Shown in pieces: positions 17,978 through 26,753 of a stretch of 64,000 nt of DNA. This DNA is from Corynebacterium tuberculostearicum (GTDB lineage Bacteria; Actinomycetota; Actinomycetes; Mycobacteriales; Mycobacteriaceae): assembly GCF_030506365.1 (NCBI RefSeq), contig NZ_CP073092.1:744001-808000 (forward strand), written 5' to 3'. Position 1 is the stretch's first letter, and every line of letters begins with the position of its first letter. The notes beneath the pieces are model-generated. The model saw nothing but the letters and a program-made list of their open reading frames with translations, had not been told where the DNA came from and did no database searches. The position numbers and the translations under genes were made by a program.

Positions 17978-19216
17978 TTAGAACTTAGAGAAGCGCTTGA
18001 TGAGCATATCCTCCAAGCCCTTCCAAGACTCGGCGTGCTCGTTATATGGCTTGGACGGTACGTAGCCGGCGTGCTCGGTGGAGCCGAGCATGTAGCCCAA
18101 GTAGTCCTGCAGGCGCGGGTTGGCCAGCATATAGGAGTTGATGGAATCGTCGCCGGCCCAATCGGCGGCATCGGCGCATACCTCATAGCAGCGCGCCATC
18201 TGATCAGAATCGACGGCCTCCGGGCCCTTTTCGATATCGCGCACGATGCCATTGAAGGAGTACTGGTTATCCGGGTGGACCTGTATTTCTAATTCACCGG
18301 CGTTGGCGGCGGCGACAACCTCTTCCCAGGTGGATACGCGTGCCAGGTCGTGGTCATCGTTGTCCATGATCCAGCGCACCAGGGTCTTCGGGGAATCGAA
18401 GGTGAAGATCTCGCCCCACTTGCCCAAGAAGATGGGCTTGCCGTCCAGGTAGGTGCGCAGGGTGTAGACGGACTTGGACTGCGCGGTGATCTTGATGGGA
18501 TCGATGCCGGCGGCGGCCCACGGGGAGTTATCGTACGGGTCAGCGGCCTCGGCGGCGGCCTTGCGCTTTTCCTCGGCTTCCTTGGCCGCTGCAGCGGAGG
18601 CGGCAGCAGCAGAAGAGATGCGTTCCTTGGCATCGGAAACCTTGGCCGCATCAAAGTCATCGCTGGAGACCACGCGGACGTGCTCATCCAGGTCTTCGAT
18701 GACCTTCTTCCAGTTGCCGGCGATGACGTGGCCCACACCGGACCACTCGCTCATGCCCTGTTCGCCGGAGTAGTGGTCGGCGCCGCGGGAGACATTGCGC
18801 AGGATGGAGTGGGAGGCGAAGAAGATGGTGGTGTGCTCTGCCCCGGCGACGTCGGCAAGCGCGGAGGCTATCTCCAGGTTGCGGGCCACCGTGGATACGT
18901 TCCGGTGGCTCGGGCGACCAGCCAGTGCCTCCGGCATGCCGATGAGATCGTACTCATCGCGCTCAGCCGGGGTAACGCGGTCCGCATCGCGGCCGGCAAA
19001 CTGGTCCCACTGCGGGTGGTCCAGCAAATCATGCTTAGTGCCAGACTCCACGAAGCACAGCAGCTCGGCGGGTGAGTTAAAGGCGAGGACGGCCTCGTCG
19101 TCGCCCAAAAAGGCCTGCCAGTCGGAGCCATTTTGGCGCCACTTGGGTGCCCATAGGGTATAAAAATCGCCCTCGGTCAGCGAGAGCTTTACAGGTACAA
19201 TTGCGCGGGTACTCAT
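17978..19216 (-). CDS. Conserved corynebacterial-type protein with an internal domain duplication, unknown function
   Basis: 412 soluble residues with no signal peptide. Two similar domains can be seen. Domain 1 (about 17-75) reads FYTLWAP, QAFLGDDEAVLAFNSPAELL and KHDLLDHPQWDQF. Domain 2 (about 245-300) reads VYTLRTYLDG, IFLGKWGEIFTFDSPKTLV and DHDLARVSTWEEV. They are joined by an Ala/Glu/Lys-rich coiled linker (about 195-225). I do not recognise an enzyme motif. Such proteins are sometimes labelled primosomal in databases, and I see nothing here to support that. It is monocistronic, with its own terminator. Confidence 0.75.
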   Translation of the reverse strand: MSTRAIVPVKLSLTEGDFYTLWAPKWRQNGSDWQAFLGDDEAVLAFNSPAELLCFVESGTKHDLLDHPQWDQFAGRDADRVTPAERDEYDLIGMPEALAGRPSHRNVSTVARNLEIASALADVAGAEHTTIFFASHSILRNVSRGADHYSGEQGMSEWSGVGHVIAGNWKKVIEDLDEHVRVVSSDDFDAAKVSDAKERISSAAAASAAAAKEAEEKRKAAAEAADPYDNSPWAAAGIDPIKITAQSKSVYTLRTYLDGKPIFLGKWGEIFTFDSPKTLVRWIMDNDDHDLARVSTWEEVVAAANAGELEIQVHPDNQYSFNGIVRDIEKGPEAVDSDQMARCYEVCADAADWAGDDSINSYMLANPRLQDYLGYMLGSTEHAGYVPSKPYNEHAESWKGLEDMLIKRFSKF

Positions 19217-19267
19217 GGCGTTTTAGTCTACCCAACGCCCTAAGCAGCGCGCGAGGCCGCACCGGCC

Positions 19268-20206
19268 TTAGGCCGTAGGCCGCCAAAAGCCTTTGAATTG
19301 CATACCCATATTTGTGGTGCGCAGCGGGTTGGTTTGCACCGGATCACCGGCCTCCACGATTTCGCCATTGCCGGAATACATTGCCACGTGCCCATCCCAT
19401 ACCACCAGGTCACCGGGCTGTAACTGATCCGCGCTGACCTGTTGACCAATGGCCTGCTGGTCCGCCGTGCGCGGCAAGTCCACTCCGGCCTGCGAATACG
19501 CCCATTGGGTAAGGCCCGAGCAATCAAAGCCACCGTTTCCGGTGCCGCCCCACACGTAGGGCTGTCCCACTTGGCTCTTCGCCGCGGCGACCGCGGCCTG
19601 CCCGGCGACCGAACCACCCTCGGCAGAAGGCTCTGGCGGGGGAGAAGGTGCGTCGTGTGGGGCAGCATCGGCGCCGGCCTCATCGCCCGCCGCAGATTGT
19701 GCAGGAAAAGCGGTGGCTTGCTGGGCGCCGGTGGGGCTTAAGGGGGCGGCGGCAAGCGCGGAGTGCACCGGCCGCTGCGCTACCGGCTGCAGGGACTGAG
19801 CGGCCGCGCTGAGATCGCCCATCAGACGCTGCACGCGGGCAGTGGCCATGCCCAGGTGCTGGGAGATAAGCGCGCGAAGCTGAGCCAGAGCGGCGGCACG
19901 CGCCGACGGATCCAGCGACAGGAAACCCAGCGCGGTGGGCAGGGCCTGGCGCACCAGCTGCGTGGCGATGCCCACTAGATCCCGGATGGTGCCTGCTACC
20001 AAGGTGCGGGCCTGGCTGAGCGCGGCAGAGATGGTTGCATTATCGAGATCGATATTTTTCGCCGATTCGAGTAGGGGAGCGGGATTGCCATGGGCGATGG
20101 CGGCCAAAGGTTCGGCGGCGGAGAGATCCGGCACGCGAGGAAGCTCAACCTCCGGAAGTTGTGCCGGTTGCATGGTGGCAATCTGCTTGAGCGCGGTATC
20201 GAGCAT
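19268..20206 (-). CDS. NlpC/P60-family peptidase with helical N-terminus, no signal peptide (candidate type VII substrate)
   Basis: 312 residues. The C-terminal NlpC/P60 domain (about 205-312) has the catalytic Cys in FDCSGLTQWAYSQ and His in VVWDGHVAMYSG, cleaving peptidoglycan stem peptides. The N-terminal 150 residues are helical, and a Pro/Ala-rich linker follows. There is no Sec or Tat signal. Its ATG follows the TAG of the EspC-like gene directly (TAGATG). The pairing with an EspC-like protein suggests export by an ESX (type VII) machine located elsewhere. Confidence 0.82.
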   Translation of the reverse strand: MLDTALKQIATMQPAQLPEVELPRVPDLSAAEPLAAIAHGNPAPLLESAKNIDLDNATISAALSQARTLVAGTIRDLVGIATQLVRQALPTALGFLSLDPSARAAALAQLRALISQHLGMATARVQRLMGDLSAAAQSLQPVAQRPVHSALAAAPLSPTGAQQATAFPAQSAAGDEAGADAAPHDAPSPPPEPSAEGGSVAGQAAVAAAKSQVGQPYVWGGTGNGGFDCSGLTQWAYSQAGVDLPRTADQQAIGQQVSADQLQPGDLVVWDGHVAMYSGNGEIVEAGDPVQTNPLRTTNMGMQFKGFWRPTA

Positions 20207-20485
20207 CTACATCGCCGCCCCAAGGTGCTGGCCTAGCGAGGCATCGGTGTCTTCTGCCTCGCGCGACATCTGGAAACCGGAGTGGGCAACCTGCCCCATA
20301 TCGTTGCGCAGCACGCTCATGCGCGCGCCTACATTATCGAGCGCGGCATGCACGGCCTCATTGAAAGCTGTGAATGCGGAATCTTCAGGCAAAATTGGAT
20401 GGGGCGGATTCTCCCCTTGGGACTGGGCGTGCAGGTCGCGGGCGAGGTGGCGGGCATAGTCAGTATCGATCGTGAAAGGTCTCAT
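20207..20485 (-). CDS. EspC/WXG100-like small helical protein
   Basis: 92 residues, starting [20 protein letters not shown] and ending [19 protein letters not shown]. The pattern (short N-terminal strand with a VDxxxLxxxAxxL-like helix, then a helix ending in a D/T-D-A segment) resembles ESX type VII targets of the EspC family. No clear YxxxD/E export signal was found, and there is no WXG. Directly upstream of and co-transcribed with the NlpC/P60 gene. The family assignment is by pattern only. Confidence 0.6.
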   Translation of the reverse strand: MRPFTIDTDYARHLARDLHAQSQGENPPHPILPEDSAFTAFNEAVHAALDNVGARMSVLRNDMGQVAHSGFQMSREAEDTDASLGQHLGAAM

Positions 20486-20542
20486 GCCCTATTGGACTGC
20501 CCGATGGCCCATTTGGTTCCCAAAAAGTTTAAAGTGGTGGTC

Positions 20543-21178
20543 ATGGACATCCACGTAGTAGACCACCCGCTTGCCGCCTCCCGTCTTACCCTCATGCGCG
20601 ATGCGCGCAGCGATAACTCCGCTTTCCGCGCCGCCCTGAAAGACTTGGGCGCCATGCTTGTCTATGAAGCATCCCGCGACCTTGCCGTGGAGAACTTCGA
20701 CTGCGCCACCCCGGTTTCTACCGCACAGGGAACCCGCCTGCAGGACCCGCCCATCATCGTGCCGATCATCCGCGCCGGGCTGGGCATGGTGGACCCGGCC
20801 CTGTCTATGATTCCGGATGCGCAGGTCGGCTTCATTGGCATGGCCCGCAACGAAGAGACCCACGAGCCAGTGCCCTACCTGGAGGCACTGCCGGAGGACC
20901 TAACCGGCCGCACGGTGTTCGTGGTGGATCCGATGCTGGCCACCGGTGGTTCCCTGCTGCACGCATTGCGCCTGCTCGCTGGCCGCGGCGCCACCGATAT
21001 CACCGCCATCTGCATGGTCTCGGCGCAGCCGGGTGTGGATGCGCTGGCTGAATCCGATCTGCCAGTGCGCCTAGTTACCGCCGCTATCGATCCTTCCCTC
21101 AACGAGGATGCTTATATCGTGCCGGGCTTGGGCGATGCCGGCGACCGCCTCTACGGTCCGCGCAATATCGACCTTTAA
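20543..21178 (+). CDS. upp: Uracil phosphoribosyltransferase
   Basis: 211-residue type I phosphoribosyltransferase that salvages uracil to UMP with PRPP. Landmarks: [20 protein letters not shown] at the start, [13 protein letters not shown], the PRPP loop [14 protein letters not shown] and the C-terminal [18 protein letters not shown]. The open frame continues upstream, but the conserved start is MDIHVVDHP. Divergent from the EspC-like gene. Confidence 0.95.
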   Translation: MDIHVVDHPLAASRLTLMRDARSDNSAFRAALKDLGAMLVYEASRDLAVENFDCATPVSTAQGTRLQDPPIIVPIIRAGLGMVDPALSMIPDAQVGFIGMARNEETHEPVPYLEALPEDLTGRTVFVVDPMLATGGSLLHALRLLAGRGATDITAICMVSAQPGVDALAESDLPVRLVTAAIDPSLNEDAYIVPGLGDAGDRLYGPRNIDL

Positions 21179-21189
21179 GGTAATCTTCT

Positions 21190-21218
21190 CCCTGGAAAGG
21201 CGACCGCACTTTCCAGGG
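21190..21218. promoter_or_regulatory. Perfect hairpin just before the XRE regulator ribosome site
   Basis: CCCTGGAAAG pairs with CTTTCCAGGG across a 9-nt spacer. The right arm runs into the GGGGGAGAAT ribosome site of the regulator. It may end upp, serve as an operator, or mask the ribosome site. Confidence 0.45.
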
Positions 21219-21225
21219 GGAGAAT

Positions 21226-21600
21226 ATGAGTTTCATTCATCTAATGTGGTCGAGCTACGGCCACGGATTTTCGCAACAATTGCGGCGGGTGCGACAGCGT
21301 CGGGGGATTTCACAACAGGCGCTCGCGGAGATTTCTGGGGTATCGCGCAGCCAAATTTCCAATCTGGAGCGCAACGAAAATGGCGTGCACGCCATGGCCG
21401 ATCCGCAGCTGTCTACGGTATATAAGCTGGCCTTGGCTCTAGAAATCCCGCCGGCGGTGCTGCTGCCGGCCGGTGGGGACGTGGTGGAAGGACATTTGAC
21501 CGATTCCGCGGTGGCCGTCGCCGAGGACGTCGCGCCTTTCCCGCAAGGCTATGTGGACCGGCGTCGGTTTGCCGCCACGTGGAACGGCGCCCTGAACTAG
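21226..21600 (+). CDS. XRE-family transcriptional regulator
   Basis: 124 residues with one Cro/CI-type helix-turn-helix (about 17-75): LRRVRQRRGISQQALAEISG followed by VSRSQISNLERNENG. The short C-terminal tail lacks a recognised sensor domain. The ATG has GGGGGAGAAT upstream. It follows upp by 47 bp, and a regulator in this position is, to my recollection, a shared feature of the corynebacterial backbone. Confidence 0.87.
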   Translation: MSFIHLMWSSYGHGFSQQLRRVRQRRGISQQALAEISGVSRSQISNLERNENGVHAMADPQLSTVYKLALALEIPPAVLLPAGGDVVEGHLTDSAVAVAEDVAPFPQGYVDRRRFAATWNGALN

Positions 21601-21693
21601 CGCACCCCGCATCACCACCTGAGTTACTGAACCGCATGGTCTAGTTGTAGACTTTGCACCCAGACGTATTTCAACGACAGGGAAGGCACGCGG

Positions 21694-22884
21694 ATGATCC
21701 CGGAATTCATCAACGAGTGGTTCAATGCCCACCGTGCGGAGGTCATCGCGTGGCGGCGCCATATCCACCGCCACCCGGAAACCGCGAACCAAGAGGTGGA
21801 AACCACCAACTTCCTAGCCTCTATCCTGCAGGACTATGGCTTGCAGCCACAGCGCTTCCCACAGACTGGGCTCATGGTCGACATCGGCCCCGATACGGAG
21901 CTAGGCCGGCTGGCCTTCCGCGCCGATATCGACGCCTTGCCGGTCACGGAGGTTACTGGCTTGGAATATACCTCCGAAGTCCCCGGCAAAATGCATGCCT
22001 GCGGCCACGACGTGCACACCACCGTGGCGCTCGGTCTGGCCTGTGCATTGGCGGATTTCCAGCGCGTCCATGATCTGCCGCTGGGCATTCGCGTCATCTT
22101 CCAGCCGGCCGAAGAGGTCTGGGTCGGCGGTGCGACCGACGTCATTGAATGGGGCGCGCTGGAGGGAGTGCATTCCATTTTTGCCATCCACGCCGAGCCC
22201 AAGCTGCGCGTGGGGCGCATCGGTATCCGCGCTGGGGCGATCACCTCTGCTACCGACGTGGTGGAGCTTAATATCAAGGGCCCAGGCGGGCATACCTCTC
22301 GGCCGCACCTTTCGGCCGACGTTGTGTATGCCCTCGGAAAGGTAATCACCGAACTGCCCGCGCTGCTCTCGCGCCGCGTTGACCCGCGCACCGGCACCGT
22401 TTTGGTCTTTGGCCAGGTCAATTCCGGCTATGCCCCGAACGCCATTCCAGAGACCGGCAGCCTGACCGGCACCATGCGCACGGCCGATATCGGCATCTGG
22501 CGCGATATGCAAAGCCTCTTTACCGAGCTGGTGGAACAGATTCTCGCGCCGGTGGGCGTAGAACATGAGCTGACCTATAACCGCGGTGTTCCGCCGGTGC
22601 TTAACGACGACGTCGCCACCGCCCTGCTTGCCTCCGCCGCCCAATCCATCGACCCGCAGGCCGTCGTGCAAGCCCCGCAGTCCTCCGGCGGCGAGGACTT
22701 TTCCTGGTACCTAGAAAAGGTTCCCGGTTCCATGGCGCGGCTTGGCTGCTGGTCCGGCGAGGGCGAGCAGCATGACCTGCACATGGGCGATCTCATCGTG
22801 GACGAGCGGGCTATTGGTGTGGGCATCAAACTCTTTGGCGCCGTGGTTGAGCAGTTCATAGGGGAGAATGCGGAGACAGACTAA
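21694..22884 (+). CDS. M20-family amidohydrolase (AmiA/hippurate hydrolase type)
   Basis: 396-residue metallopeptidase of the M20D group. Metal ligands are visible in MHACGHDVHT and FQPAEEVWVGGA, and the N-terminal RRHIHRHPETA is diagnostic; HTSRPHLSADV is in the lid domain, and SSGGEDFSWYLEKVPG carries the C-terminal ligand region. It removes acyl groups from amino acids or similar amides; the exact substrate is unknown. Cytoplasmic. Confidence 0.88.
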   Translation: MIPEFINEWFNAHRAEVIAWRRHIHRHPETANQEVETTNFLASILQDYGLQPQRFPQTGLMVDIGPDTELGRLAFRADIDALPVTEVTGLEYTSEVPGKMHACGHDVHTTVALGLACALADFQRVHDLPLGIRVIFQPAEEVWVGGATDVIEWGALEGVHSIFAIHAEPKLRVGRIGIRAGAITSATDVVELNIKGPGGHTSRPHLSADVVYALGKVITELPALLSRRVDPRTGTVLVFGQVNSGYAPNAIPETGSLTGTMRTADIGIWRDMQSLFTELVEQILAPVGVEHELTYNRGVPPVLNDDVATALLASAAQSIDPQAVVQAPQSSGGEDFSWYLEKVPGSMARLGCWSGEGEQHDLHMGDLIVDERAIGVGIKLFGAVVEQFIGENAETD

Positions 22885-22954
22885 CGCGCTGAAAGGTTCT
22901 ACACGTTAAACTCGTAGGCGACTTTTAAAGTGGAGCCGATAAAGGAGCAAGTGC

Positions 22955-24382
22955 GTGTTGAACCAGACCAAGCGAATCGTCATCATCGGCGGTGGCCCGG
23001 CAGGCTATGAGGCCGCGTTGGCAGGCGCCAAATATGGTGCAGAAATCACCATTATTGAAGACCAAGGCATGGGCGGTAACAGCGTTATCTTGGACTGTGT
23101 TCCCTCCAAGTCCTTTATCGCCGGCGCCAATATTAAGACCGACCTGCGCCGCGCCGAGGATATGAAGCTCAACGAGGGCATTGGCCAAGCCGACCTATCG
23201 CTCACCGCGCTGAATAAGCGTGTGCAGGACCTAGCAAGCAACCAGTCCTCCGATATCCGCGCCACGGTGGAATCCCTAGGAGCCCGCGTTATCGACGGCC
23301 GCGGCTACTTCCCAGAGGATCAGGAAGCCGATGCCTTCGGCGGCCACAAGGTTACCGCCGTATTTAACGAGGACGGCCACGAGGAAACCATCGACGCTGA
23401 CCTCGTCCTGGTAGCTACCGGCGCGACCCCACGCATTCTGCCGGGCGCGCAGCCAGACGGCGAGCGCATCCTCACCTGGCAGCAGGTATACAACCTCACC
23501 GAGCTTCCCGAGCACCTCATCGTCGTCGGCTCCGGCGTGACCGGCGCCGAGTTCGTCTCCGCCTTCGCCGAGCTGGGCGTGAAGGTCACCATGGTTGCCT
23601 CCCGTGACCGCATCTTGCCGCATGACGACGCCGACGCGGCCGACGTCCTCGAGACCGTGCTGAGCGAGCGCGGCGTGGAACTGGAAAAGAACTGCCGCGT
23701 GGAAACCGTCAACCGCACCGAGGACGGCAACGTCCTGGTCACCACGCAGGACGGCCGCGAAATCACCGGCTCTCACGTCATCATGTCCATCGGCTCCATC
23801 CCGAATACCCAGGACCTGAAACTGGAGAATGTCGGCGTAGAAACCGCCAAGTCCGGCCACATTCAGGTCGACCGCGTCTCCCGCACCAATATTGCCGGCA
23901 TCTACGCCGCGGGCGACTGCTCTGACCTCTTCCCGCTGGCTTCCGTCGCCGCAATGCAGGGCCGCGTAGCCATGTATCACGCACTTGGCGAGGGCGTGTC
24001 CCCGCTGCGCTTGAAGACCGTGGCCAACGCCGTCTTCACCCGTCCGGAAATCGCCGCCGTCGGTTTCACCCAGGCAGAGATTGAGGCCGGCGAAGTCGCC
24101 GCCCGCACCATCACCATGCCGCTTAATACCAACCCGCGCGCCAAGATGCGTTCCCTGCAGCACGGCTTTGTCAAGCTCTTCTGCCGCGCTACCTCGGGCC
24201 GCGTTATCGGCGGCGTCATCGTCGCGCCGACCGCCTCCGAGCTCATCCTGCCCATCGCCATGGCCGTAACCAACCAGCTCACCGTGAACCAGCTGGCCGA
24301 TTCCTTCGCCGTATACCCGTCCCTGTCGGGCACCATCACCGAGGCTGCGCGACGCCTCGTTGCCCACGACGATTTGGAGTAA
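22955..24382 (+). CDS. lpdA: NAD(P)H-quinone dehydrogenase of the LpdA type (flavoprotein disulfide reductase fold)
   Basis: 475 residues. FAD-binding GGGPAGYEAALAG at the N-terminus, NAD(P)-binding VVGSGVTGAEF (about 190), and GIYAAGDCSDLFPLA. The usual redox pair CxxxxC is absent: the segment reads GGNSVILDCVPSKS with a single Cys. This matches actinobacterial LpdA quinone reductases rather than dihydrolipoamide dehydrogenase. The start is GTG 22955 with AAAGGAGCAA upstream. Confidence 0.88.
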   Translation: MLNQTKRIVIIGGGPAGYEAALAGAKYGAEITIIEDQGMGGNSVILDCVPSKSFIAGANIKTDLRRAEDMKLNEGIGQADLSLTALNKRVQDLASNQSSDIRATVESLGARVIDGRGYFPEDQEADAFGGHKVTAVFNEDGHEETIDADLVLVATGATPRILPGAQPDGERILTWQQVYNLTELPEHLIVVGSGVTGAEFVSAFAELGVKVTMVASRDRILPHDDADAADVLETVLSERGVELEKNCRVETVNRTEDGNVLVTTQDGREITGSHVIMSIGSIPNTQDLKLENVGVETAKSGHIQVDRVSRTNIAGIYAAGDCSDLFPLASVAAMQGRVAMYHALGEGVSPLRLKTVANAVFTRPEIAAVGFTQAEIEAGEVAARTITMPLNTNPRAKMRSLQHGFVKLFCRATSGRVIGGVIVAPTASELILPIAMAVTNQLTVNQLADSFAVYPSLSGTITEAARRLVAHDDLE

Positions 24383-24426
24383 ACCGCACCGTCTCCGCCT
24401 CAAGCACAGAGGCAGCGTATGACAAG

Positions 24427-24474
24427 AATTCCCCCGGCTCCAGAGACTGCAGTCTTCTTGGAGGCGGGGGAATT
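24427..24474. terminator. Inverted repeat between convergent lpdA and ABC permease genes
   Basis: AATTCCCCC (24427-24435) pairs with GGGGGAATT (24466-24474); further inner pairing of CTCC with GGAG is possible. No clean T-run on either side, so it is a probable, not certain, terminator. Confidence 0.5.
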
Positions 24475-24497
24475 GGTGCATTTATCACCGGGGCAGG

Positions 24498-25181
24498 TTA
24501 AGGCTGGATGCGTCGCGCGAGCAGGTGAATTGCTGCGGTGCAGATCAGGGCAGCTAAACCAGCGAAGAAGAACATGCCGGGCCAGGGGGCGCCGATTTCT
24601 GCAGCTCCAAATGATTCCACGAGCGTGATGAGAATGCCATCTGCTAGGAATAGACCGATGATGATGCCGGCGATAAGTAGCAGTCGAACAAACAGGGAGC
24701 TTTGGTTTGCGCTACTGACAACCACACCGATAAGTGCGCCAACGTATCCAGTTATGAGGTGGCCGCAGGCGAAGCTACCGAAGGTTGCCGTATAGCAGAA
24801 AGGAAGGCTGGCTTCGACTGAGCCGGGGGTGATTGCCCACGAGGAATTCGCGTACGCACCCGATTGCAGCGCGATGTAGTAAGCGGTCCAAGCGACGGCA
24901 CCAAAAATGAGCGCGGCTAGCCACAGAGTCGCGTGCATGCTGGCAAGCCATTGCCTGGGCCGCATCCCTAGGCCGCGCAAGGAACGGTATTCGGTTGCGG
25001 CGAAGGCACAGTAGAGTCCCCACATAAAGACTGCGAATATTCCCCAGCCGGTCGGATTGGCACCGAGGGTAGAGGGATCACTGGGGACGGCATACGGGAG
25101 AACCCACAGCAACACGACGATGATGCTTATGACGGTGAGCGCTTTGGTGGCGTTGAGATTAAAGGTCTTGAGTGTCTGCAT
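24498..25181 (-). CDS. ABC transporter membrane protein (permease)
   Basis: 227 residues with about six hydrophobic helices (from about residue 14 onward) and a cytoplasmic loop RSLRGLGMRPRQW, the sort of coupling segment seen in ABC-2-type export permeases. Two bases separate it from the ATPase gene upstream, and the unit begins with a GntR regulator. This regulator/ATPase/permease set is typical of YtrA-type systems that respond to cell-wall-active agents. The substrate is not visible. Confidence 0.7.
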   Translation of the reverse strand: MQTLKTFNLNATKALTVISIIVVLLWVLPYAVPSDPSTLGANPTGWGIFAVFMWGLYCAFAATEYRSLRGLGMRPRQWLASMHATLWLAALIFGAVAWTAYYIALQSGAYANSSWAITPGSVEASLPFCYTATFGSFACGHLITGYVGALIGVVVSSANQSSLFVRLLLIAGIIIGLFLADGILITLVESFGAAEIGAPWPGMFFFAGLAALICTAAIHLLARRIQP

Positions 25182-25183
25182 GG

Positions 25184-26038
25184 CTAGGACTCCTCTTGTG
25201 GGGTGCGGGCGGATTCGTGGGCGCGGGAGACAAGGGAATCAATGAGCTGGCCGTCGTCGAGGTAGGAGACGGTGACCTGGACGGCGGCTGCGGTATCGGC
25301 CGGGAACGGGGCCGGGCACCACGCGTGCACCTTGGAGGTGGAGCCAAGGGAGGAGTGGTGGAGGGGGAGGGCGTCGGCAAGCGCGAGTGCTTGCTCCACG
25401 TCCTTGGTGCTGCCGCTAATGACGGGGTAGTGCGGCCGTTGGGATTCCAGGTCGGTGGGTTTATTGACCGTGCCGTCGTGCACGGTAATGACTTGGTCAA
25501 CTAGGCCGACGAGGTCTTCGGCGCGGTGAGAAGAAAGCACCAGCAGCCAGTCCGGGGTGCCGGAGGCGTGGGCGATAATGAGCTCGCGCAGGCGCGTGCG
25601 CGTCGGTGCATCCAAGCCATTGAAAGGCTCATCGAGGAGGGTGACCGGCGTGCGCGCTGCCAGGGCAGTGGCACAGGCAACCAGTTGGCGCTGGCCGGTG
25701 CTTAAAGAGCGGTTCTTGCTGCGCTTGTCGACGCCCACCTTATCCAACAGCTCCTCCGCATACCCCACGTCGAAACCCTCGCGCACATGCTGTGCGGCGC
25801 GCAGGTGCTGGGCCACGGTGGAACCGGAGAGCGAAATATCGGCGCCGGTGCGCGCAATCGCTACCTGTGGGGTATCGATGCTGCCCTTAGTAGGGAGGAA
25901 TCCCGCTATCGCGCGCAGGAGCGTGGTCTTGCCGGCGCCATTGGGGCCGATAAGCCCATACATGCCGGCGGTAAGCTCCAGGTGTGGCACGTGCAGGCGG
26001 CGCTTGCAGCTGACATTGTGCATCTTAAGGTGCGTCAT
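25184..26038 (-). CDS. ABC transporter ATP-binding protein
   Basis: 284 residues with Walker A GLIGPNGAGKTTL, signature RSLSTGQRQLVAC, Walker B VTLLDEPFNGLD and switch His in LVLSSHRAEDL. A C-terminal extension of about 80 residues follows the core. The start has AAGGAGACC upstream and lies inside the 3' end of the GntR gene (14-bp overlap). Confidence 0.88.
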   Translation of the reverse strand: MTHLKMHNVSCKRRLHVPHLELTAGMYGLIGPNGAGKTTLLRAIAGFLPTKGSIDTPQVAIARTGADISLSGSTVAQHLRAAQHVREGFDVGYAEELLDKVGVDKRSKNRSLSTGQRQLVACATALAARTPVTLLDEPFNGLDAPTRTRLRELIIAHASGTPDWLLVLSSHRAEDLVGLVDQVITVHDGTVNKPTDLESQRPHYPVISGSTKDVEQALALADALPLHHSSLGSTSKVHAWCPAPFPADTAAAVQVTVSYLDDGQLIDSLVSRAHESARTPQEES

Positions 26039-26393
26039 GATGGTCTCCTTCGGCTTCGATGAGGTCGGCGATATCGCTGGCGCTTAAGCCCAGCGTGGCT
26101 CCTTCCTTGAGGAGAGGCACGATGAAGTCTTCCCTGAGCGCCTCTTGGCGTTGGTGGCGTACCTTGTCGCGCGCGCCTTCGCGCACAAACATGCCCAGGC
26201 CGCGTCGCTTTTCCAGCAGACCTTCCTCGAAGAGGACGGTTAGTGCCTTTGCGGAGGTAGTGGGGTTGACGGAATGGAAAGCTGAAAGCTCATTGGTACT
26301 AGGGGCGCGTTCTCCCTCGGGGAGTTCGCCGGAAATAATCATGTCCCTGATTCCTCCTGCCAGCTGTTGATAAATAGGCCGAGTATCGCTCAT
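26025..26393 (-). CDS. GntR-family regulator, YtrA subfamily
   Basis: 122 residues: a GntR winged helix at the N-terminus (PIYQQLAGGIRDMIISGELP, SVNPTTSAKALTVL, GLGMFVREGA) and a short C-terminal part of about 50 residues, as in YtrA regulators of ABC modules. It leads and overlaps the ABC genes, so it probably represses them and itself. Confidence 0.88.
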   Translation of the reverse strand: MSDTRPIYQQLAGGIRDMIISGELPEGERAPSTNELSAFHSVNPTTSAKALTVLFEEGLLEKRRGLGMFVREGARDKVRHQRQEALREDFIVPLLKEGATLGLSASDIADLIEAEGDHHDAP

Positions 26394-26753
26394 GGTGCGG
26401 CCTCTCGTGCATGCGGCATATGATTCCTTTCGTGGTGTATGGGTTTACCACCTATGTGGGTAACCATATAGCCGGGAAGGCGTTCGGTCAACAACGATTC
26501 ACTTGGGTGCGCAGGTGTCCCCGCTGCATATTTTGTTGAGGTAAAAATTTGCAAGATTTACAGGCCGGCTAACCCTGTTATTACTGGTCGGGCTGCAGAA
26601 ACCACCCGTTCAACGGTTTAAGCGCTGGATAGTGTGGCAAACTCCGTTTGAAAATGGGCAGACAAGGAAGGTTTCGATCTCTAAACTGAGATACGGATCA
26701 CCCGAGTGGAGACGTTGTATCTCAGCGCCTTCCGAGTTGAAAGGAACACCGAA
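26394..26753. other. Divergent intergenic region, GntR module and pyc
   Basis: 360 bp without a gene. It contains the GntR operator-like repeat near the left end and, near pyc, a hairpin with 9-bp arms CTGAGATAC (26686-26694) and GTATCTCAG (26717-26725). AAAGGAAC before GTG 26754 is the pyc ribosome site. No small ORF with coding character was seen. Confidence 0.6.
26438..26469. promoter_or_regulatory. Imperfect inverted repeat, probable operator of the GntR/ABC module
   Basis: TATGG and CCATA ends enclose TTTACCAC-CTAT-GTGGGTAA (6 of 8 bases paired in the inner arms). It lies 45-75 bp upstream of the GntR start, the position and form expected for a YtrA-type site. Confidence 0.5.

Noticed and set aside
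22955..24382. Dihydrolipoamide dehydrogenase assignment for the flavoprotein
   Set aside because: The redox-active CxxxxC is missing (only one Cys before VPSK), so the quinone-reductase type fits better.
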